NCBI RefSeq assembly: GCF_913061305.1
Contig: NZ_CAJXST010000009.1
Coordinates: forward strand, 1 to 64,000
DNA: 64,000 nt
Direction: 5' to 3'
Source of the DNA: an uncultured Porticoccus sp.
GTDB lineage: Bacteria > Pseudomonadota > Gammaproteobacteria > Pseudomonadales > Porticoccaceae
Both the position numbers and the translations under genes were made by a program. This document shows positions 1-9,326 of the stretch, one piece after another; the first letter of the stretch is position 1, and each line of letters starts with the position of its first letter. The notes beneath the pieces were generated by a model that was not told where the DNA came from, did no database searches, and saw only the letters and a program-made list of their open reading frames with translations.

Positions 1-77
<77 letters not shown>

Positions 78-85
78 TCCATACG

Positions 86-117
86 AATATCCCGGCCCTG
101 TGTCGGGATATTTATTT
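86..117 (+). terminator. Rho-independent terminator of tRNA-Arg
   Basis: A 9-bp perfect stem (86-94 AATATCCCG with 104-112 CGGGATATT) is followed by a T-rich tail. It sits 9 bases after the tRNA CCA end, as expected for a single tRNA transcription unit. Confidence 0.75.
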
Positions 118-237
118 GGCACGCCGGAAAGTGTTCGAACCGATAAGAGGTTCGACAACTTCCGTCAGGAAGTTGGACCAAACCACCGTGCGGCGCAGTC
201 CCGCAGGGAGCAAAACGGCCACCAGCCGTTTTGGGTC

Positions 238-258
238 AATCCTCTCGGGTGCGCCATC
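238..258 (+). repeat. tRNA 3'-end direct repeat, copy 2
   Basis: This is a perfect 21-bp copy of the end of tRNA-Arg, standing alone without a tRNA body. Such copies arise as att sites when an element integrates at a tRNA 3' end. They also occur as tRNA-derived spacer repeats, as in the rtT repeats after E. coli tyrT (about 178 bp, each carrying a tRNA 3' end). No integrase is visible between the copies. Confidence 0.85.
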
Positions 259-425
259 TTCCCAAACCCTACACTTATCCGGATTCAAGGTGGCCACGGC
301 CCCGCAAGATCAGCGCCCCCACCCCGGCACTGTCTGTGTCGCCTATCGGAGTGACAACCGTTTACCCTTGCTCTCATCAACGCCCTCCTTTCCATACACC
401 AAAAAACACAACTCCACTTGCTTTT

Positions 426-460
426 TTCTATAAACCTATAGATTCTATAGCGTTATAGAA
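426..460. promoter_or_regulatory. Extended dyad, probable TetR operator
   Basis: Two nested inverted repeats share one centre at base 443: outer arms TTCTATA (426-432) and TATAGAA (454-460), inner arms CTATAG (436-441) and CTATAG (445-450). The site ends 17 bp before the tetR start codon, where binding would block its own promoter. Autoregulation is the usual arrangement in the family; binding itself is inferred. Confidence 0.6.
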
Positions 461-477
461 ATACTTTCAGGCTCCCA

Positions 478-1128
478 ATGCCAGCACCGGACAGAAATAC
501 AACCCGCTATGCTCACCGGCATCAGCGCGCAGTGGCCGCGGCCGCAGCGGTATTTGCCGACAAGGGTTTTCACGGCGCCAGCACCCGGGATATCGCCGAA
601 AAACTCGGCATTCAGCAGGGCAGCCTCTACTACTATTTCAAATCTAAGGAAGCGGCGCTGGAAGAAGTCTGCCTCACCGCCCTGAGGGACTACGTTTCAC
701 ATATCGAATCGATTGCCAGTCAACCCGGTAAGCTCGAGGTCAAACTGCAAGCCGCCATCGCCGCTCACCTGGCGACCTACGAACACAACAATGAAGCCAT
801 GAAAGTACACAACGAACAGCGTCTGTATCTGCCCAAGGATCGGCGAAAACACCTGAATGCGCTGGGTTCACGCTACCGCCAGCAACTCGAGGGAATTTTC
901 TGCGAAGGGGTCTCAACTGGCCAGTTGCGCAAAGATCTCGACTGCCATTTCACAGCGCTTTCACTGATCGGCCTTTGCAATTATTGGGGCATACAATTAC
1001 TGAGGAACGCCCCGCTAAAGACTGAGGACGTGACAGAGAATTGCGTCGACATTCTGCTGCACGGTTGCCTCGCCAGACACACCGGAATGCCTGACACTGA
1101 TACGCAAACTGATACCCAGGTCAATTAG
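478..1128 (+). CDS. TetR/AcrR family transcriptional regulator
   Basis: A 216-residue protein with the typical TetR N-terminal helix-turn-helix at about residues 15-60, including the stretch [22 protein letters not shown], split here as a family hallmark (STRDIA ... [14 protein letters not shown]). The C-terminal ligand domain is variable and does not reveal the effector. It ends 10 bp before cysC on the same strand and may be cotranscribed with the sulfate activation genes. A 35-bp dyad just upstream suggests autoregulation. Fatty-acid or acyl-CoA sensing is possible for this type of TetR protein, but nothing here proves it. Confidence 0.88.
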   Translation: MPAPDRNTTRYAHRHQRAVAAAAAVFADKGFHGASTRDIAEKLGIQQGSLYYYFKSKEAALEEVCLTALRDYVSHIESIASQPGKLEVKLQAAIAAHLATYEHNNEAMKVHNEQRLYLPKDRRKHLNALGSRYRQQLEGIFCEGVSTGQLRKDLDCHFTALSLIGLCNYWGIQLLRNAPLKTEDVTENCVDILLHGCLARHTGMPDTDTQTDTQVN

Positions 1129-1138
1129 GACACCCACC

Positions 1139-1759
1139 ATGACTCAGCAAAAAGCAACCAATGTGCAATGGCACCATGGCGAAGTAACCCGCGATGATCG
1201 TTTTCAACTGATGGGACAGCGCGGCACCACACTCTGGTTTACCGGGTTGTCCGGCAGTGGCAAAAGCACCGTGGCCGTCGCCCTCGAGAGCCGACTCTAC
1301 GAGTTCGGCAAACTGGCCTACCGGCTGGATGGCGACAATGTCCGACTGGGCATCAATAAGAATCTCGGCTTCAGTGCGGCAGACCGCACCGAAAATATTC
1401 GCCGCATTGGTGAAATTGCCAAACTGTTTGCCGATGCCGGCATTATCTCCCTATCCAGTTTTATCAGTCCCTACCGGGCCGATCGGGATGCTGTGCGGCA
1501 GCTACACAAAGCAGCCGGGTTGGACTTTATCGAGGTTTTTGTCGATTGCCCGCTGCAGGAAGCGGAAAAACGCGACCCCAAAGGTCTCTACAAAAAGGCT
1601 CGCGCCGGTGAGATTAAAAACTTCACAGGTATTGACGACCCCTATGAAGCCCCGGAAAATCCCGAAATCCATTTGCAGACCGACCAGACGACTCTGGAAG
1701 AGGAAGTTGATACGATCATCAACTACCTGAAATCACACCAGTTCCTTGCAGGCATATAG
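1139..1759 (+). CDS. cysC: Adenylylsulfate (APS) kinase
   Basis: Phosphorylates APS to PAPS with ATP, the second step of sulfate activation. The 206-residue protein has the Walker A motif GLSGSGKS at residues 36-43, the DGDNVR substrate motif at 64-69 and the [10 protein letters not shown] segment at 107-116, which holds the serine typical of the family. Length fits the single-domain enzyme (about 200). It lies between a TetR regulator and sat, so one operon could make PAPS from sulfate. PAPS reductase is not in the window. Confidence 0.95.
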   Translation: MTQQKATNVQWHHGEVTRDDRFQLMGQRGTTLWFTGLSGSGKSTVAVALESRLYEFGKLAYRLDGDNVRLGINKNLGFSAADRTENIRRIGEIAKLFADAGIISLSSFISPYRADRDAVRQLHKAAGLDFIEVFVDCPLQEAEKRDPKGLYKKARAGEIKNFTGIDDPYEAPENPEIHLQTDQTTLEEEVDTIINYLKSHQFLAGI

Positions 1760-1827
1760 TCCCCGGCAAGACCCAAAGCAAACCACTTGCCCATTAGCTC
1801 ACCCACACGACAACAGGAGATAGTATC

Positions 1828-3018
1828 TTGATCAGGCCCCACGGCTCAGACACATTGAACCCCCTCTTTGTTTACGACACAGAGCAACACCATCAACTGC
1901 TTAAAGAAGCTGAAGAACTGCCTTCGCTGCTGTTGAACTCGGCTGCTGCGGCCAACGCCGTCATGCTCGGGGCGGGATATTTCAATCCGTTGGAGGGTTA
2001 CATGGGCCTGGCTGATGCCATGAGTGTGGCGGAAAAAATGCACACCACTGACGGGTTGTTCTGGCCGGTACCGGTCATCAATCTGGCAAAAGATGTCAGC
2101 GCGATCAGAGGCGCCAAACGCATCGCCCTGCGGGATCCGAACACCGAGGGCAATCCGGTGATGGCGGTTATGGAGGTCGAGCATATAGAAACCGTCTCGG
2201 ACGACGATATTGAAACCATGGCCGAACAGATTTTTGGCAATCTGGATCCAGAGCACCCCGGCGTAGCCACCTTCACCCATCTAGGCAACTATTTGATCTC
2301 GGGAAAGCTGCAGGTATTGAGCTTCAGTTACTTTCAGAGTGATTTTCCCGACACCTTCCGCACCGCCGTGGAAATACGCAACGAAATTACCGAGCGCGGC
2401 TGGGAAAAAGTGATTGCCTTCCAGACCCGCAACCCGATGCACCGCGCCCACGAGGAACTCTGCCGCATGGCGATGGAACGCCTCGATGCCGACGGCGTGG
2501 TCATTCATATGCTATTGGGACGACTGAAAAAAGGGGATATCCCGGCGCCGGTTCGCGACGCCTGCATCCGTACCATGGTAGAGCACTATTTCCCGAAAAA
2601 TACCGTCATGGTCACCGGCTATGGCTTCGACATGCTCTATGCCGGGCCGCGCGAGGCCGTACTGCATGCCCTGTTCCGCCAGAACATGGGGGCCACTCAC
2701 CTGATTGTGGGGCGCGACCACGCGGGCGTCGGTGATTACTACGGGGCTTTCGATGCACAAACCATCTTCGATGAAAAAGTACCGGACGATGCGCTCGACA
2801 TTGAGATATTCCGGGCCGATCACACTGCCTTCTCCACCAAGCTGGGCCGGGTGGTGATGATGAATGAGGCGGAAGACCACCAGAAAGAGGACTTTATCCT
2901 GCTGTCCGGCACCAAAGTACGGCAAATGCTGGGAGACGGCATCGCGCCGCCACCCGAGTTTTCCCGCCCTGAAGTCGCCAAAATACTGATGGATTACTAC
3001 CAGTCCGAACACCAATAA
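1828..3018 (+). CDS. sat: Sulfate adenylyltransferase (ATP sulfurylase), single-subunit type
   Basis: Makes APS and pyrophosphate from ATP and sulfate. The 396-residue protein carries the nucleotide-binding motif QTRNPMHRAH at residues 199-208 and a later GRDHAGVGDYY motif, both hallmarks of the Sat family rather than the CysDN heterodimer of enteric bacteria. I chose the TTG start at 1828 because CAGGAGA (1814-1820) lies 7 bases upstream and no in-frame ATG precedes the N-terminal domain. It follows cysC by 68 bp and precedes a DHH phosphoesterase gene. Confidence 0.94.
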   Translation: MIRPHGSDTLNPLFVYDTEQHHQLLKEAEELPSLLLNSAAAANAVMLGAGYFNPLEGYMGLADAMSVAEKMHTTDGLFWPVPVINLAKDVSAIRGAKRIALRDPNTEGNPVMAVMEVEHIETVSDDDIETMAEQIFGNLDPEHPGVATFTHLGNYLISGKLQVLSFSYFQSDFPDTFRTAVEIRNEITERGWEKVIAFQTRNPMHRAHEELCRMAMERLDADGVVIHMLLGRLKKGDIPAPVRDACIRTMVEHYFPKNTVMVTGYGFDMLYAGPREAVLHALFRQNMGATHLIVGRDHAGVGDYYGAFDAQTIFDEKVPDDALDIEIFRADHTAFSTKLGRVVMMNEAEDHQKEDFILLSGTKVRQMLGDGIAPPPEFSRPEVAKILMDYYQSEHQ

Positions 3019-3088
3019 ATAATACCTGTTAGTGGATAGCGGGGCCTGTCTACCCCGCTGTCCGCCATCCTCCAGACAAGGACTTTTC

Positions 3089-4051
3089 ATGGCCGATTTT
3101 GATGTGTTCAATGGTGATGCCGATGGGATCTGTGCGCTGACGCAACTGCGGCTGGCAGAACCCCGTCAGAGCAGCCTGATCACCGGGGTAAAACGCAATA
3201 TCAGTCTCCTGAAAACTGTCGCGGCCCGCCCCGATGACAGGATCACCGTACTGGATATCTCGATGGATAAGAACCGTTCCGATCTGGAGCGGTTACTGGC
3301 GGTCGGTGCAAGGATATTTTACGTAGATCACCACTTTTCCGGCGCTATTCCGGAAACAGAAAAGCTCACCGCCCTGATCAACGAGGCGGCGAATACCTGT
3401 ACCAGCTTGCTGGTTAACCAGTATCTGGAAAACGCTTTCGCCGCCTGGGCGGTGGTCGGTGCATTTGGCGACAACCTCAATCAACAGGCACAGGCGCTGG
3501 CCAATGAGGTATTACAGTGCAGCGATACCGACCTCAGGCAACTGCAAAAGCTTGGCATTTATATCAACTATAACGGTTATGGTGCAGCGTTGGAGGATTT
3601 ACACATTCCCCCCGACGAGCTCTTTCGGCGCGTCAGCAGTTATAAGTATCCACTCGATTTCGTCCGCCACGACAGTGAACACTTTGATAAACTGGAAAAT
3701 GGCTACCACAGCGATATGGCGGCGGCCGCAGACATTGCAGCCGAGAAAATGTCGGACACCACAGCGGTATTTATTCTGCCGAACGAGGCCTGGGCCAGAC
3801 GGGTCAGCGGTGTCTTCAGCAATCAGCTGACCAATGATCATCCCGACCGGGCCCATGCCGTTCTCACGGAAACAGCGCAGGGCGAGTATCTGGTGAGCGT
3901 GCGAGCGCCACTGAACAACCGCCAGGGTGCCGCGGATTTATGCCGCCGCTTCCCCACCGGCGGCGGCCGTGCGGCGGCGGCAGGTATTAACAACCTGCCC
4001 GCCGGGATGCTGGCTGACTTTATCGATGCGTTCGAAGCCAGTTATACCTGA
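3089..4051 (+). CDS. DHH-family phosphoesterase
   Basis: A 320-residue protein starting MADFDVFNGDADG, a metal-binding first DHH motif. Further acidic motifs follow: LDISMD at 55-60 and the signature VDHH at 79-82. A glycine/arginine-rich TGGGRAAAAG segment near the C-terminus resembles the DHHA1 substrate-binding domain. A longer in-frame start exists at 3032, but the ATG at 3089 has AAGGA just upstream and begins at the conserved motif. DHH/DHHA1 enzymes of the NrnA type cleave pAp or short RNAs. Its position after cysC and sat suggests removal of pAp made when PAPS is used; this function is inferred from context only. Confidence 0.8.
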   Translation: MADFDVFNGDADGICALTQLRLAEPRQSSLITGVKRNISLLKTVAARPDDRITVLDISMDKNRSDLERLLAVGARIFYVDHHFSGAIPETEKLTALINEAANTCTSLLVNQYLENAFAAWAVVGAFGDNLNQQAQALANEVLQCSDTDLRQLQKLGIYINYNGYGAALEDLHIPPDELFRRVSSYKYPLDFVRHDSEHFDKLENGYHSDMAAAADIAAEKMSDTTAVFILPNEAWARRVSGVFSNQLTNDHPDRAHAVLTETAQGEYLVSVRAPLNNRQGAADLCRRFPTGGGRAAAAGINNLPAGMLADFIDAFEASYT

Positions 4052-4175
4052 CCCCACCCCTATTCGTTTGGAGCTGCGCGCTGTCCCGCTAGCATCCAAT
4101 TGTCCTCACCGATTAAACTGTTATTGGTTGTCACGCAGCGACCCTGCGAATACCGATTAACCCCCGAGGAAGAAC

Positions 4176-5654
4176 ATGCTATCACTCGACTTCCTTGCCC
4201 TACCCTTAATGGCCGCAGCAGCACTGATTTTTGTGGCAGTGTTTGCCGGTATTATCTCGTCGCGGGTGGGTTTTCCTTTTCTGCTGGTTTTTCTCATCGT
4301 CGGCATGCTCAGTGGCGAGGACGGCATCGGTGGCATCAGTTTTGACAATTTTTCACTGAGTTTCTGGGTGGGCAACATCGCCCTTGCTGTCATTCTGGTG
4401 GATGGTGGACTGCGCACCGACTTTGCCACTTTTCGCACCGGACTCAAACCGTCCCTGATACTGGCGACACTCGGTGTATTACTGTCCGCGGGCCTCACGG
4501 GCCTCGCCGCCATGTGGCTGCTGGGACTCAGCTGGCCTATGGCCCTGTTGCTGGGCGCGATTGTCGGCTCCACCGATGCCGCCGCCGTGTTTTCCCTGCT
4601 CAAATCCTGCGGCGTGCGGCTCAACGAGCGGGTTGCCGCCACGCTGGAAATCGAGTCCGGCATGAACGATCCAATGGCGGTCTACCTCACCCTGACGTTT
4701 ATCAGTATCGCCCTGATTTATAACGCCGGCGAGACGCTGGCTTTCAATGGCTGGACCACCCTGCTCAGCCTGACCACGCAGTTTGGTATAGGCGGACTGA
4801 TCGGCTACCTGGCCGGCATCGCCATGGCCAGCGCCGTCAACCGTATTCGGGGTATGCTGGACAGCGGTGCCGGAATACTCGCCCTGCTGTTGATGTCAGC
4901 CGGTATCGGCGTATTTGCCTTTGCCACCTGGGTGGGCGGTTCGGGATTTCTCGCGATCTACCTGTTCGGCCTGATGGTGGGCAACCGGGCTCGCCGGAGC
5001 GTTCGCCAGGCTTTGTCAGCAATGGATGGTTTTGCCTGGCTGTCCCAGGCCCTGATGTTCCTGTTGCTGGGCTTGCTGGTCACCCCCAGCGAGGTGGCGG
5101 ACGAGCTGCTTCCGGCACTGGCTATTGCGCTGTTACTGATCCTGGTTGCGCGTCCGCTGGCCGTGTCGCTGTGCCTGCTGCCATTTCACTTCACACGCCG
5201 GGAAACATTTTTTATCGCCTGGGTGGGCCTGCGCGGTGCAGTGCCGGTCGTGTTGGCCATTTTCCCCATGATGGTGGATCTGGAAGGGGCAAAAACCCTT
5301 TTCAATGTGGCTTTTGTGGTCGTGGTGACCTCCCTGCTATTGCAGGGTGGCAGCCTCGCCTGGGTGGCACGAAGACTGGGACTGGTATTGCCGGAAAAGG
5401 ATGACAGGAAAAACTTCCGTAGGGTGTTCGGGGATTTTGTGCTGGATGGCAGGATCCCCCTGGAGGAGATCTGCCAGTTCTATGACCTGCCCACACCCCC
5501 GGATGCCAACCAGAATCTGGGCAGCTGGATTGCCGGACAATTGCGCCGACCACCCATTATCGGCGACAAGGTGACCATTGGCACGGCTATCTTTGTGGTG
5601 CGACAACTCGATAATCGCGAGATCACGGTAGTTGGTATGAAGTTACCGTCCTAG
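4176..5654 (+). CDS. CPA1 cation/proton antiporter, NhaP2/CvrA type
   Basis: A 492-residue inner-membrane protein with about 12 hydrophobic segments in the first 390 residues. It has conserved exchanger motifs GSTDAAAVFSLL and EIESGMNDPMAV in the middle of the membrane domain. The last 90 residues are soluble and resemble the CorC/HlyC-like regulatory tail of K+/H+ antiporters (ending in an IGTAIFVVRQLD-type beta segment). E. coli CvrA is nearly 90 residues longer, so one of its cytosolic domains (probably TrkA_C) seems to be missing. GAGGAAG precedes the ATG. It likely expels K+ or Na+ in exchange for protons; ion choice cannot be read from the sequence. Confidence 0.85.
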   Translation: MLSLDFLALPLMAAAALIFVAVFAGIISSRVGFPFLLVFLIVGMLSGEDGIGGISFDNFSLSFWVGNIALAVILVDGGLRTDFATFRTGLKPSLILATLGVLLSAGLTGLAAMWLLGLSWPMALLLGAIVGSTDAAAVFSLLKSCGVRLNERVAATLEIESGMNDPMAVYLTLTFISIALIYNAGETLAFNGWTTLLSLTTQFGIGGLIGYLAGIAMASAVNRIRGMLDSGAGILALLLMSAGIGVFAFATWVGGSGFLAIYLFGLMVGNRARRSVRQALSAMDGFAWLSQALMFLLLGLLVTPSEVADELLPALAIALLLILVARPLAVSLCLLPFHFTRRETFFIAWVGLRGAVPVVLAIFPMMVDLEGAKTLFNVAFVVVVTSLLLQGGSLAWVARRLGLVLPEKDDRKNFRRVFGDFVLDGRIPLEEICQFYDLPTPPDANQNLGSWIAGQLRRPPIIGDKVTIGTAIFVVRQLDNREITVVGMKLPS

Positions 5655-5721
5655 CTATCCAGACTATCACTGTCATGGGTGTGAAATGGCCGGCGGCGAT
5701 AACGATTTTTTGACCGGCACA

Positions 5722-6126
5722 CTAGACCTGCTCAATTTCCACCAGCGTACCGCAGAAATCCTTGGGATGGAGAAACAGTACCGGCTTGCCATGGGCACCG
5801 ATTTTCGGCTCACCGTTGCCGAGCACCCGGGCACCCGCCGCGACCAGCTGGTCGCGGGCAGTAATAATATCATCCACCTCGTAACACAGGTGGTGCATAC
5901 CACCATCCACATTGCGCTCAAGGAATTTCGCCACGGGCGAATTTTCCCCGAGGGGTAACAATAATTCGATCTTGGTATTCGGCAATTCCACAAAGGCGAC
6001 CCGGACACCGTGTTCGGGCAGATCGAGGGGTTCGGAGACGGTTGCGCCCAGCGCATCCCGATAGGTGGTCATTGCCCTGTCGAGATCAGGGACCACAATA
6101 GCGACATGATTCAGTTTGCCTATCAT
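5722..6126 (-). CDS. mce: Methylmalonyl-CoA epimerase
   Basis: Converts (S)- to (R)-methylmalonyl-CoA between propionyl-CoA carboxylase and the mutase. The 134-residue glyoxalase/VOC fold protein begins MIGKLNHVAIVVPDL and contains metal ligands in LNHVA, GMHHLCYEV and the terminal LVEIEQV. I chose the ATG at 6126 over the one at 6144, because AAAGGT lies upstream of it and family members start at this point. It is the last gene of the minus-strand cassette mutase-pccB-pccA-meaB-mce. Confidence 0.94.
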   Translation of the reverse strand: MIGKLNHVAIVVPDLDRAMTTYRDALGATVSEPLDLPEHGVRVAFVELPNTKIELLLPLGENSPVAKFLERNVDGGMHHLCYEVDDIITARDQLVAAGARVLGNGEPKIGAHGKPVLFLHPKDFCGTLVEIEQV

Positions 6127-6192
6127 AGGGTTACCTTTTGACATCCGGTTAAATTCAACACAGCCGATGGCACATGAGCGACACCCAAAAAG

Positions 6193-7170
6193 CTAGCCAA
6201 GAAAGGCCTCCACCAGCTGTTTTGCCGCCACGGTAGCCGGGATTCGGCCGGCTGTCACATCGGCTTCCAGCTGATCCACCAGGGCTTTTACCGCCTCATT
6301 TTCTTTCAGTTCGCCGAGCAGACTGTCGGCTGTTTCGCTCCACATCCAGGCCCGCGCCTGGGCAGCGCGGCGGGACTCGATTTCGCCCGCATCGCCCAGC
6401 GCCTGCCGATATTCTTCAACGGTCTGCCATATTTTCTGCACACCTTCTCCCTGCAGCGCCGAAAGCGGTTCAACCTGAACCTGCCAATGTCGACTGCGAG
6501 GGTGCAGGAAGTGAACCGCCATGCGATAATCCGCCACAGTCCGGTTGGCGGCGGCCTGCTGGTCACCATCCGCCTTGTTCACCAGAATCAAATCCGCCAG
6601 TTCCATAATGCCGCGCTTGATGCCCTGCAATTCGTCACCGCCGCCGGGCAACAGCAACAGCAAAAACATATCGGTCATCTGCGCTACGGCGGTTTCCGAC
6701 TGACCGACCCCCACGGTTTCCACGATGATCACATCAAATCCCGCCGCTTCACAGAGCAGCAGGGTTTCACGGGTGCGGCGGGTTACTCCGCCCAGAGTTT
6801 GTCCGGCCGGGGAGGGTCGTATATAGGCATCGGGGTGGCGGGCGAGGGTTTCCATACGGGTTTTGTCGCCCAGAATCGAGCCACCACTGAGTGCCGAGGT
6901 GGGATCTACCGCCAGCACGGCCAGCCGGTGCCCCTGGCTGATCACGTGGTTGCCAAAGGACTCGATAAACGTCGATTTGCCCACGCCGGGCACACCGGAA
7001 ATACCAAGCCGAATCGAGTTGCCCGTATAGGGCATAATCAGTTCGAGCAAACGGGCAGCCGCCTCCCGGTGATCGGCACGGGTCGATTCGACCAGTGTGA
7101 TTCCCTTGGCAAGGGCACGGCGATCGCCGCTGCGAATACCCTCGGCAAGCTCCTGCGGATTAATCTGCAA
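6193..7170 (-). CDS. meaB: MeaB/ArgK-type GTPase, chaperone of methylmalonyl-CoA mutase
   Basis: A 325-residue G3E-family GTPase that protects and reloads the B12 cofactor of methylmalonyl-CoA mutase. The Walker A motif GVPGVGKST is near residue 60, followed by the family segments DPTS, ETVGVGQSE and the guanine-binding NKAD. The start appears to be TTG at 7170, preceded by TTGGAG at a suitable distance; no in-frame ATG lies nearby. It sits between pccA and mce, as expected for a mutase partner. Confidence 0.94.
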   Translation of the reverse strand: MQINPQELAEGIRSGDRRALAKGITLVESTRADHREAAARLLELIMPYTGNSIRLGISGVPGVGKSTFIESFGNHVISQGHRLAVLAVDPTSALSGGSILGDKTRMETLARHPDAYIRPSPAGQTLGGVTRRTRETLLLCEAAGFDVIIVETVGVGQSETAVAQMTDMFLLLLLPGGGDELQGIKRGIMELADLILVNKADGDQQAAANRTVADYRMAVHFLHPRSRHWQVQVEPLSALQGEGVQKIWQTVEEYRQALGDAGEIESRRAAQARAWMWSETADSLLGELKENEAVKALVDQLEADVTAGRIPATVAAKQLVEAFLG

Positions 7171-7255
7171 TGACCATCTCCAAGCTCGTCAGACCAACGC
7201 CCATTTTACCCGGCCAATGCAGGCTGCCAACCCGATTGCGGGCAGAGACCGGCGA

Positions 7256-9244
7256 TTACTCAAATTCAATGATCGGCTGGTCTACCTTGAGGCTGTCACC
7301 GGCCGCTGCAGAAACAGTTTTCACCACCCCGTCGGATATCGCTCTCAGGCTGTTTTCCATTTTCATGGCCTCAACAACAGCCACTTCCTCACCGGCCTTC
7401 ACCTGATCACCTTCCTTCACATTCAGTTTCACCAGCAAACCGGGCATGGGGGACAACAGGAATTTGGACAGGTCAGCGGGTTCCTTGACCAGCATATGCC
7501 GACTCAACTCGGCAGTGCGCGGAGTCACCACATAGGCGTGTTTTTCTGCACCGCGATGAAACATTCTGAACAGCCAACCATCGCGATCCACCTGTATGCA
7601 AACGGTCCTTCCGTTGATAACCGCCTTGAACAGCGGCTCACCGAGCTTCCAGTCCGTCTCCACCAGATATTCATCACCATCCATGGTCGCCACCACCGGC
7701 TCCACAGACGTATCGACCGAAATCGGATAGCGGGCGTCATCGCCCTCCATCATCACCACCCAATCGTTGGAGGGACGATATTCCAGGCTGGGCAGCTGGC
7801 CGGTAATCAAGGCGCCGCGATCGCGGAATTTCTTGTTGATCAGGGCGGCGGCCACCACGCAGAGCGCGGGATCCTCCTGGGGTACCAGATCGGGGCTGAA
7901 GCCGTCGGGATATTCCTCAGCAATAAAATTGGTGGTCAACTTACCGGCCACAAAGCGCGGGTGAACCATCAGCGCATTGAGGAAACTGATATTGTGATTG
8001 ACGCCCCGGATATAATAGGCGTCCAGCGCTTCCACCATCCGCTGAGTGGCCTCCTTGCGGTCTTTACCGTAAGTAATCAGTTTGGCGATCATCGGATCAT
8101 AAAACATCGAGACTTCGCCACCCTCGAAAACACCGGTATCCACCCGGACGCCCTCTCCCGTTGGCGGGCGGTAGCGAACCAGCCTACCCACAGAGGGCAT
8201 AAAATTGCGGAATGGGTCCTCGGCATACACACGGGTTTCAATCGCCCAACCGGTCAGTGTTACATCCTCCTGAGCCAGCGGCAGTTTTTCACCGGCGGCG
8301 ACGCGAATCATCAGCTCCACCAGATCCTGACCGGTGACCAGCTCTGTCACCGGGTGTTCCACCTGCAGGCGGGTATTCATTTCGAGGAAGTAAAAATTCA
8401 TCTCGGCATCGGCGATAAACTCCACTGTACCGGCCGACTTGTAATCCACCGCTTTGGCCAGCGCTACGGCCTGTTCACCCATTTTGCGGCGCACTTCCGG
8501 GGTCAGGAAGGGCGATGGGGCCTCTTCAATTACTTTCTGGTGGCGGCGCTGGATGGAGCATTCGCGCTCGCCCAGGTAGATGGTATTGCCGTGGCTGTCG
8601 GCCATCACCTGGATTTCGATGTGCCGTGGCTCCTGAATAAATTTCTCGATAAAGACCCGGTCGTCGCCAAAGCTGGAGCGGGCTTCATTGGTGGCGCGCT
8701 CAAAACCGTCGCGGCACTCTTCATCGTTCCAGGCCACGCGCATGCCTTTGCCACCACCACCGGCGGAGGCCTTGAGCATCACCGGATATCCGATGTCATT
8801 GGAAATCTCCACAGCCTGCTCGGCATCCTTCACCACATCGGTATAACCGGGAATCGTGCTGACACCCGCTTCGGCGGCAATCCGCTTGGAAGTGATCTTG
8901 TCTCCCATGGACTCAATCGCCCTGACCCCGGGTCCGATAAAGGCAATGCCTGCGGCATCCAGCGCCTGACAAAACAGTTTGTTTTCCGAGAGAAAACCGT
9001 AACCGGGGTGCACCGCATCAGCACCGGTCTGCTGACAGGCGGCAATAATTTTGTCGATCACCAGATAACTTTCAGCGGAGGCTGAGGGACCGATGTGAAC
9101 GGCTTCATCCGCCAGAGCCACATGCAGGGCATCGCGGTCCGCATCGGAGTAGACTGCAACCGTTCCGATGCCCATTGCCTTGGCCGTGCGGAACACTCGA
9201 CAGGCGATTTCACCTCTATTAGCAACAAGAATTTTTTTAAACAT
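7256..9244 (-). CDS. pccA: Propionyl-CoA carboxylase, biotin-containing alpha subunit
   Basis: Carboxylates biotin with ATP and bicarbonate and carries it to the beta subunit. The 662-residue protein begins with the biotin carboxylase domain (MFKKILVANRGEIACRVFR), has the ATP-grasp glycine loop KASAGGGGKGMRV near residue 160 and catalytic EMNTRLQVEH near 290. It ends with a biotinyl domain whose lysine is in EAMKMENS about 35 residues from the end. Neighbours (pccB, mutase, epimerase, meaB) argue for propionyl-CoA over acetyl- or methylcrotonyl-CoA. A 662-residue antisense frame on the plus strand is a shadow. Confidence 0.94.
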   Translation of the reverse strand: MFKKILVANRGEIACRVFRTAKAMGIGTVAVYSDADRDALHVALADEAVHIGPSASAESYLVIDKIIAACQQTGADAVHPGYGFLSENKLFCQALDAAGIAFIGPGVRAIESMGDKITSKRIAAEAGVSTIPGYTDVVKDAEQAVEISNDIGYPVMLKASAGGGGKGMRVAWNDEECRDGFERATNEARSSFGDDRVFIEKFIQEPRHIEIQVMADSHGNTIYLGERECSIQRRHQKVIEEAPSPFLTPEVRRKMGEQAVALAKAVDYKSAGTVEFIADAEMNFYFLEMNTRLQVEHPVTELVTGQDLVELMIRVAAGEKLPLAQEDVTLTGWAIETRVYAEDPFRNFMPSVGRLVRYRPPTGEGVRVDTGVFEGGEVSMFYDPMIAKLITYGKDRKEATQRMVEALDAYYIRGVNHNISFLNALMVHPRFVAGKLTTNFIAEEYPDGFSPDLVPQEDPALCVVAAALINKKFRDRGALITGQLPSLEYRPSNDWVVMMEGDDARYPISVDTSVEPVVATMDGDEYLVETDWKLGEPLFKAVINGRTVCIQVDRDGWLFRMFHRGAEKHAYVVTPRTAELSRHMLVKEPADLSKFLLSPMPGLLVKLNVKEGDQVKAGEEVAVVEAMKMENSLRAISDGVVKTVSAAAGDSLKVDQPIIEFE

Positions 9245-9326
9245 TACTGTCTCTTCTTTATTGTCTGCCTACAGGTTGCAGGCGTTTTCCTGATTTTGTA
9301 AATACAGGCCCTGACGCAATCCCCAC

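Larger units (their letters stand above)
118..477. other. Non-coding stretch between tRNA-Arg and tetR
   Basis: No credible gene is present; short open frames here lack coding character. The stretch holds an 8-bp perfect hairpin at 156-175 (CAACTTCC/GGAAGTTG, loop GTCA), a second hairpin at 212-232 (AAAACGGC/GCCGTTTT), the second tRNA-end copy at 238-258, and the TetR operator-like dyad at 426-460. The stacked hairpins upstream of the second tRNA end suggest a structured RNA or an element remnant. Confidence 0.6.

Noticed and set aside
118-237. Second, degenerate tRNA ending at 256
   Set aside because: Only the 3' end matches; the upstream part forms unrelated hairpins and has no anticodon arm.
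7097-9085. 662-codon plus-strand open frame
   Set aside because: Antisense to pccA; composition is rich in His and Gln, as expected for a shadow of a GC-rich gene, and pccA is unmistakable.
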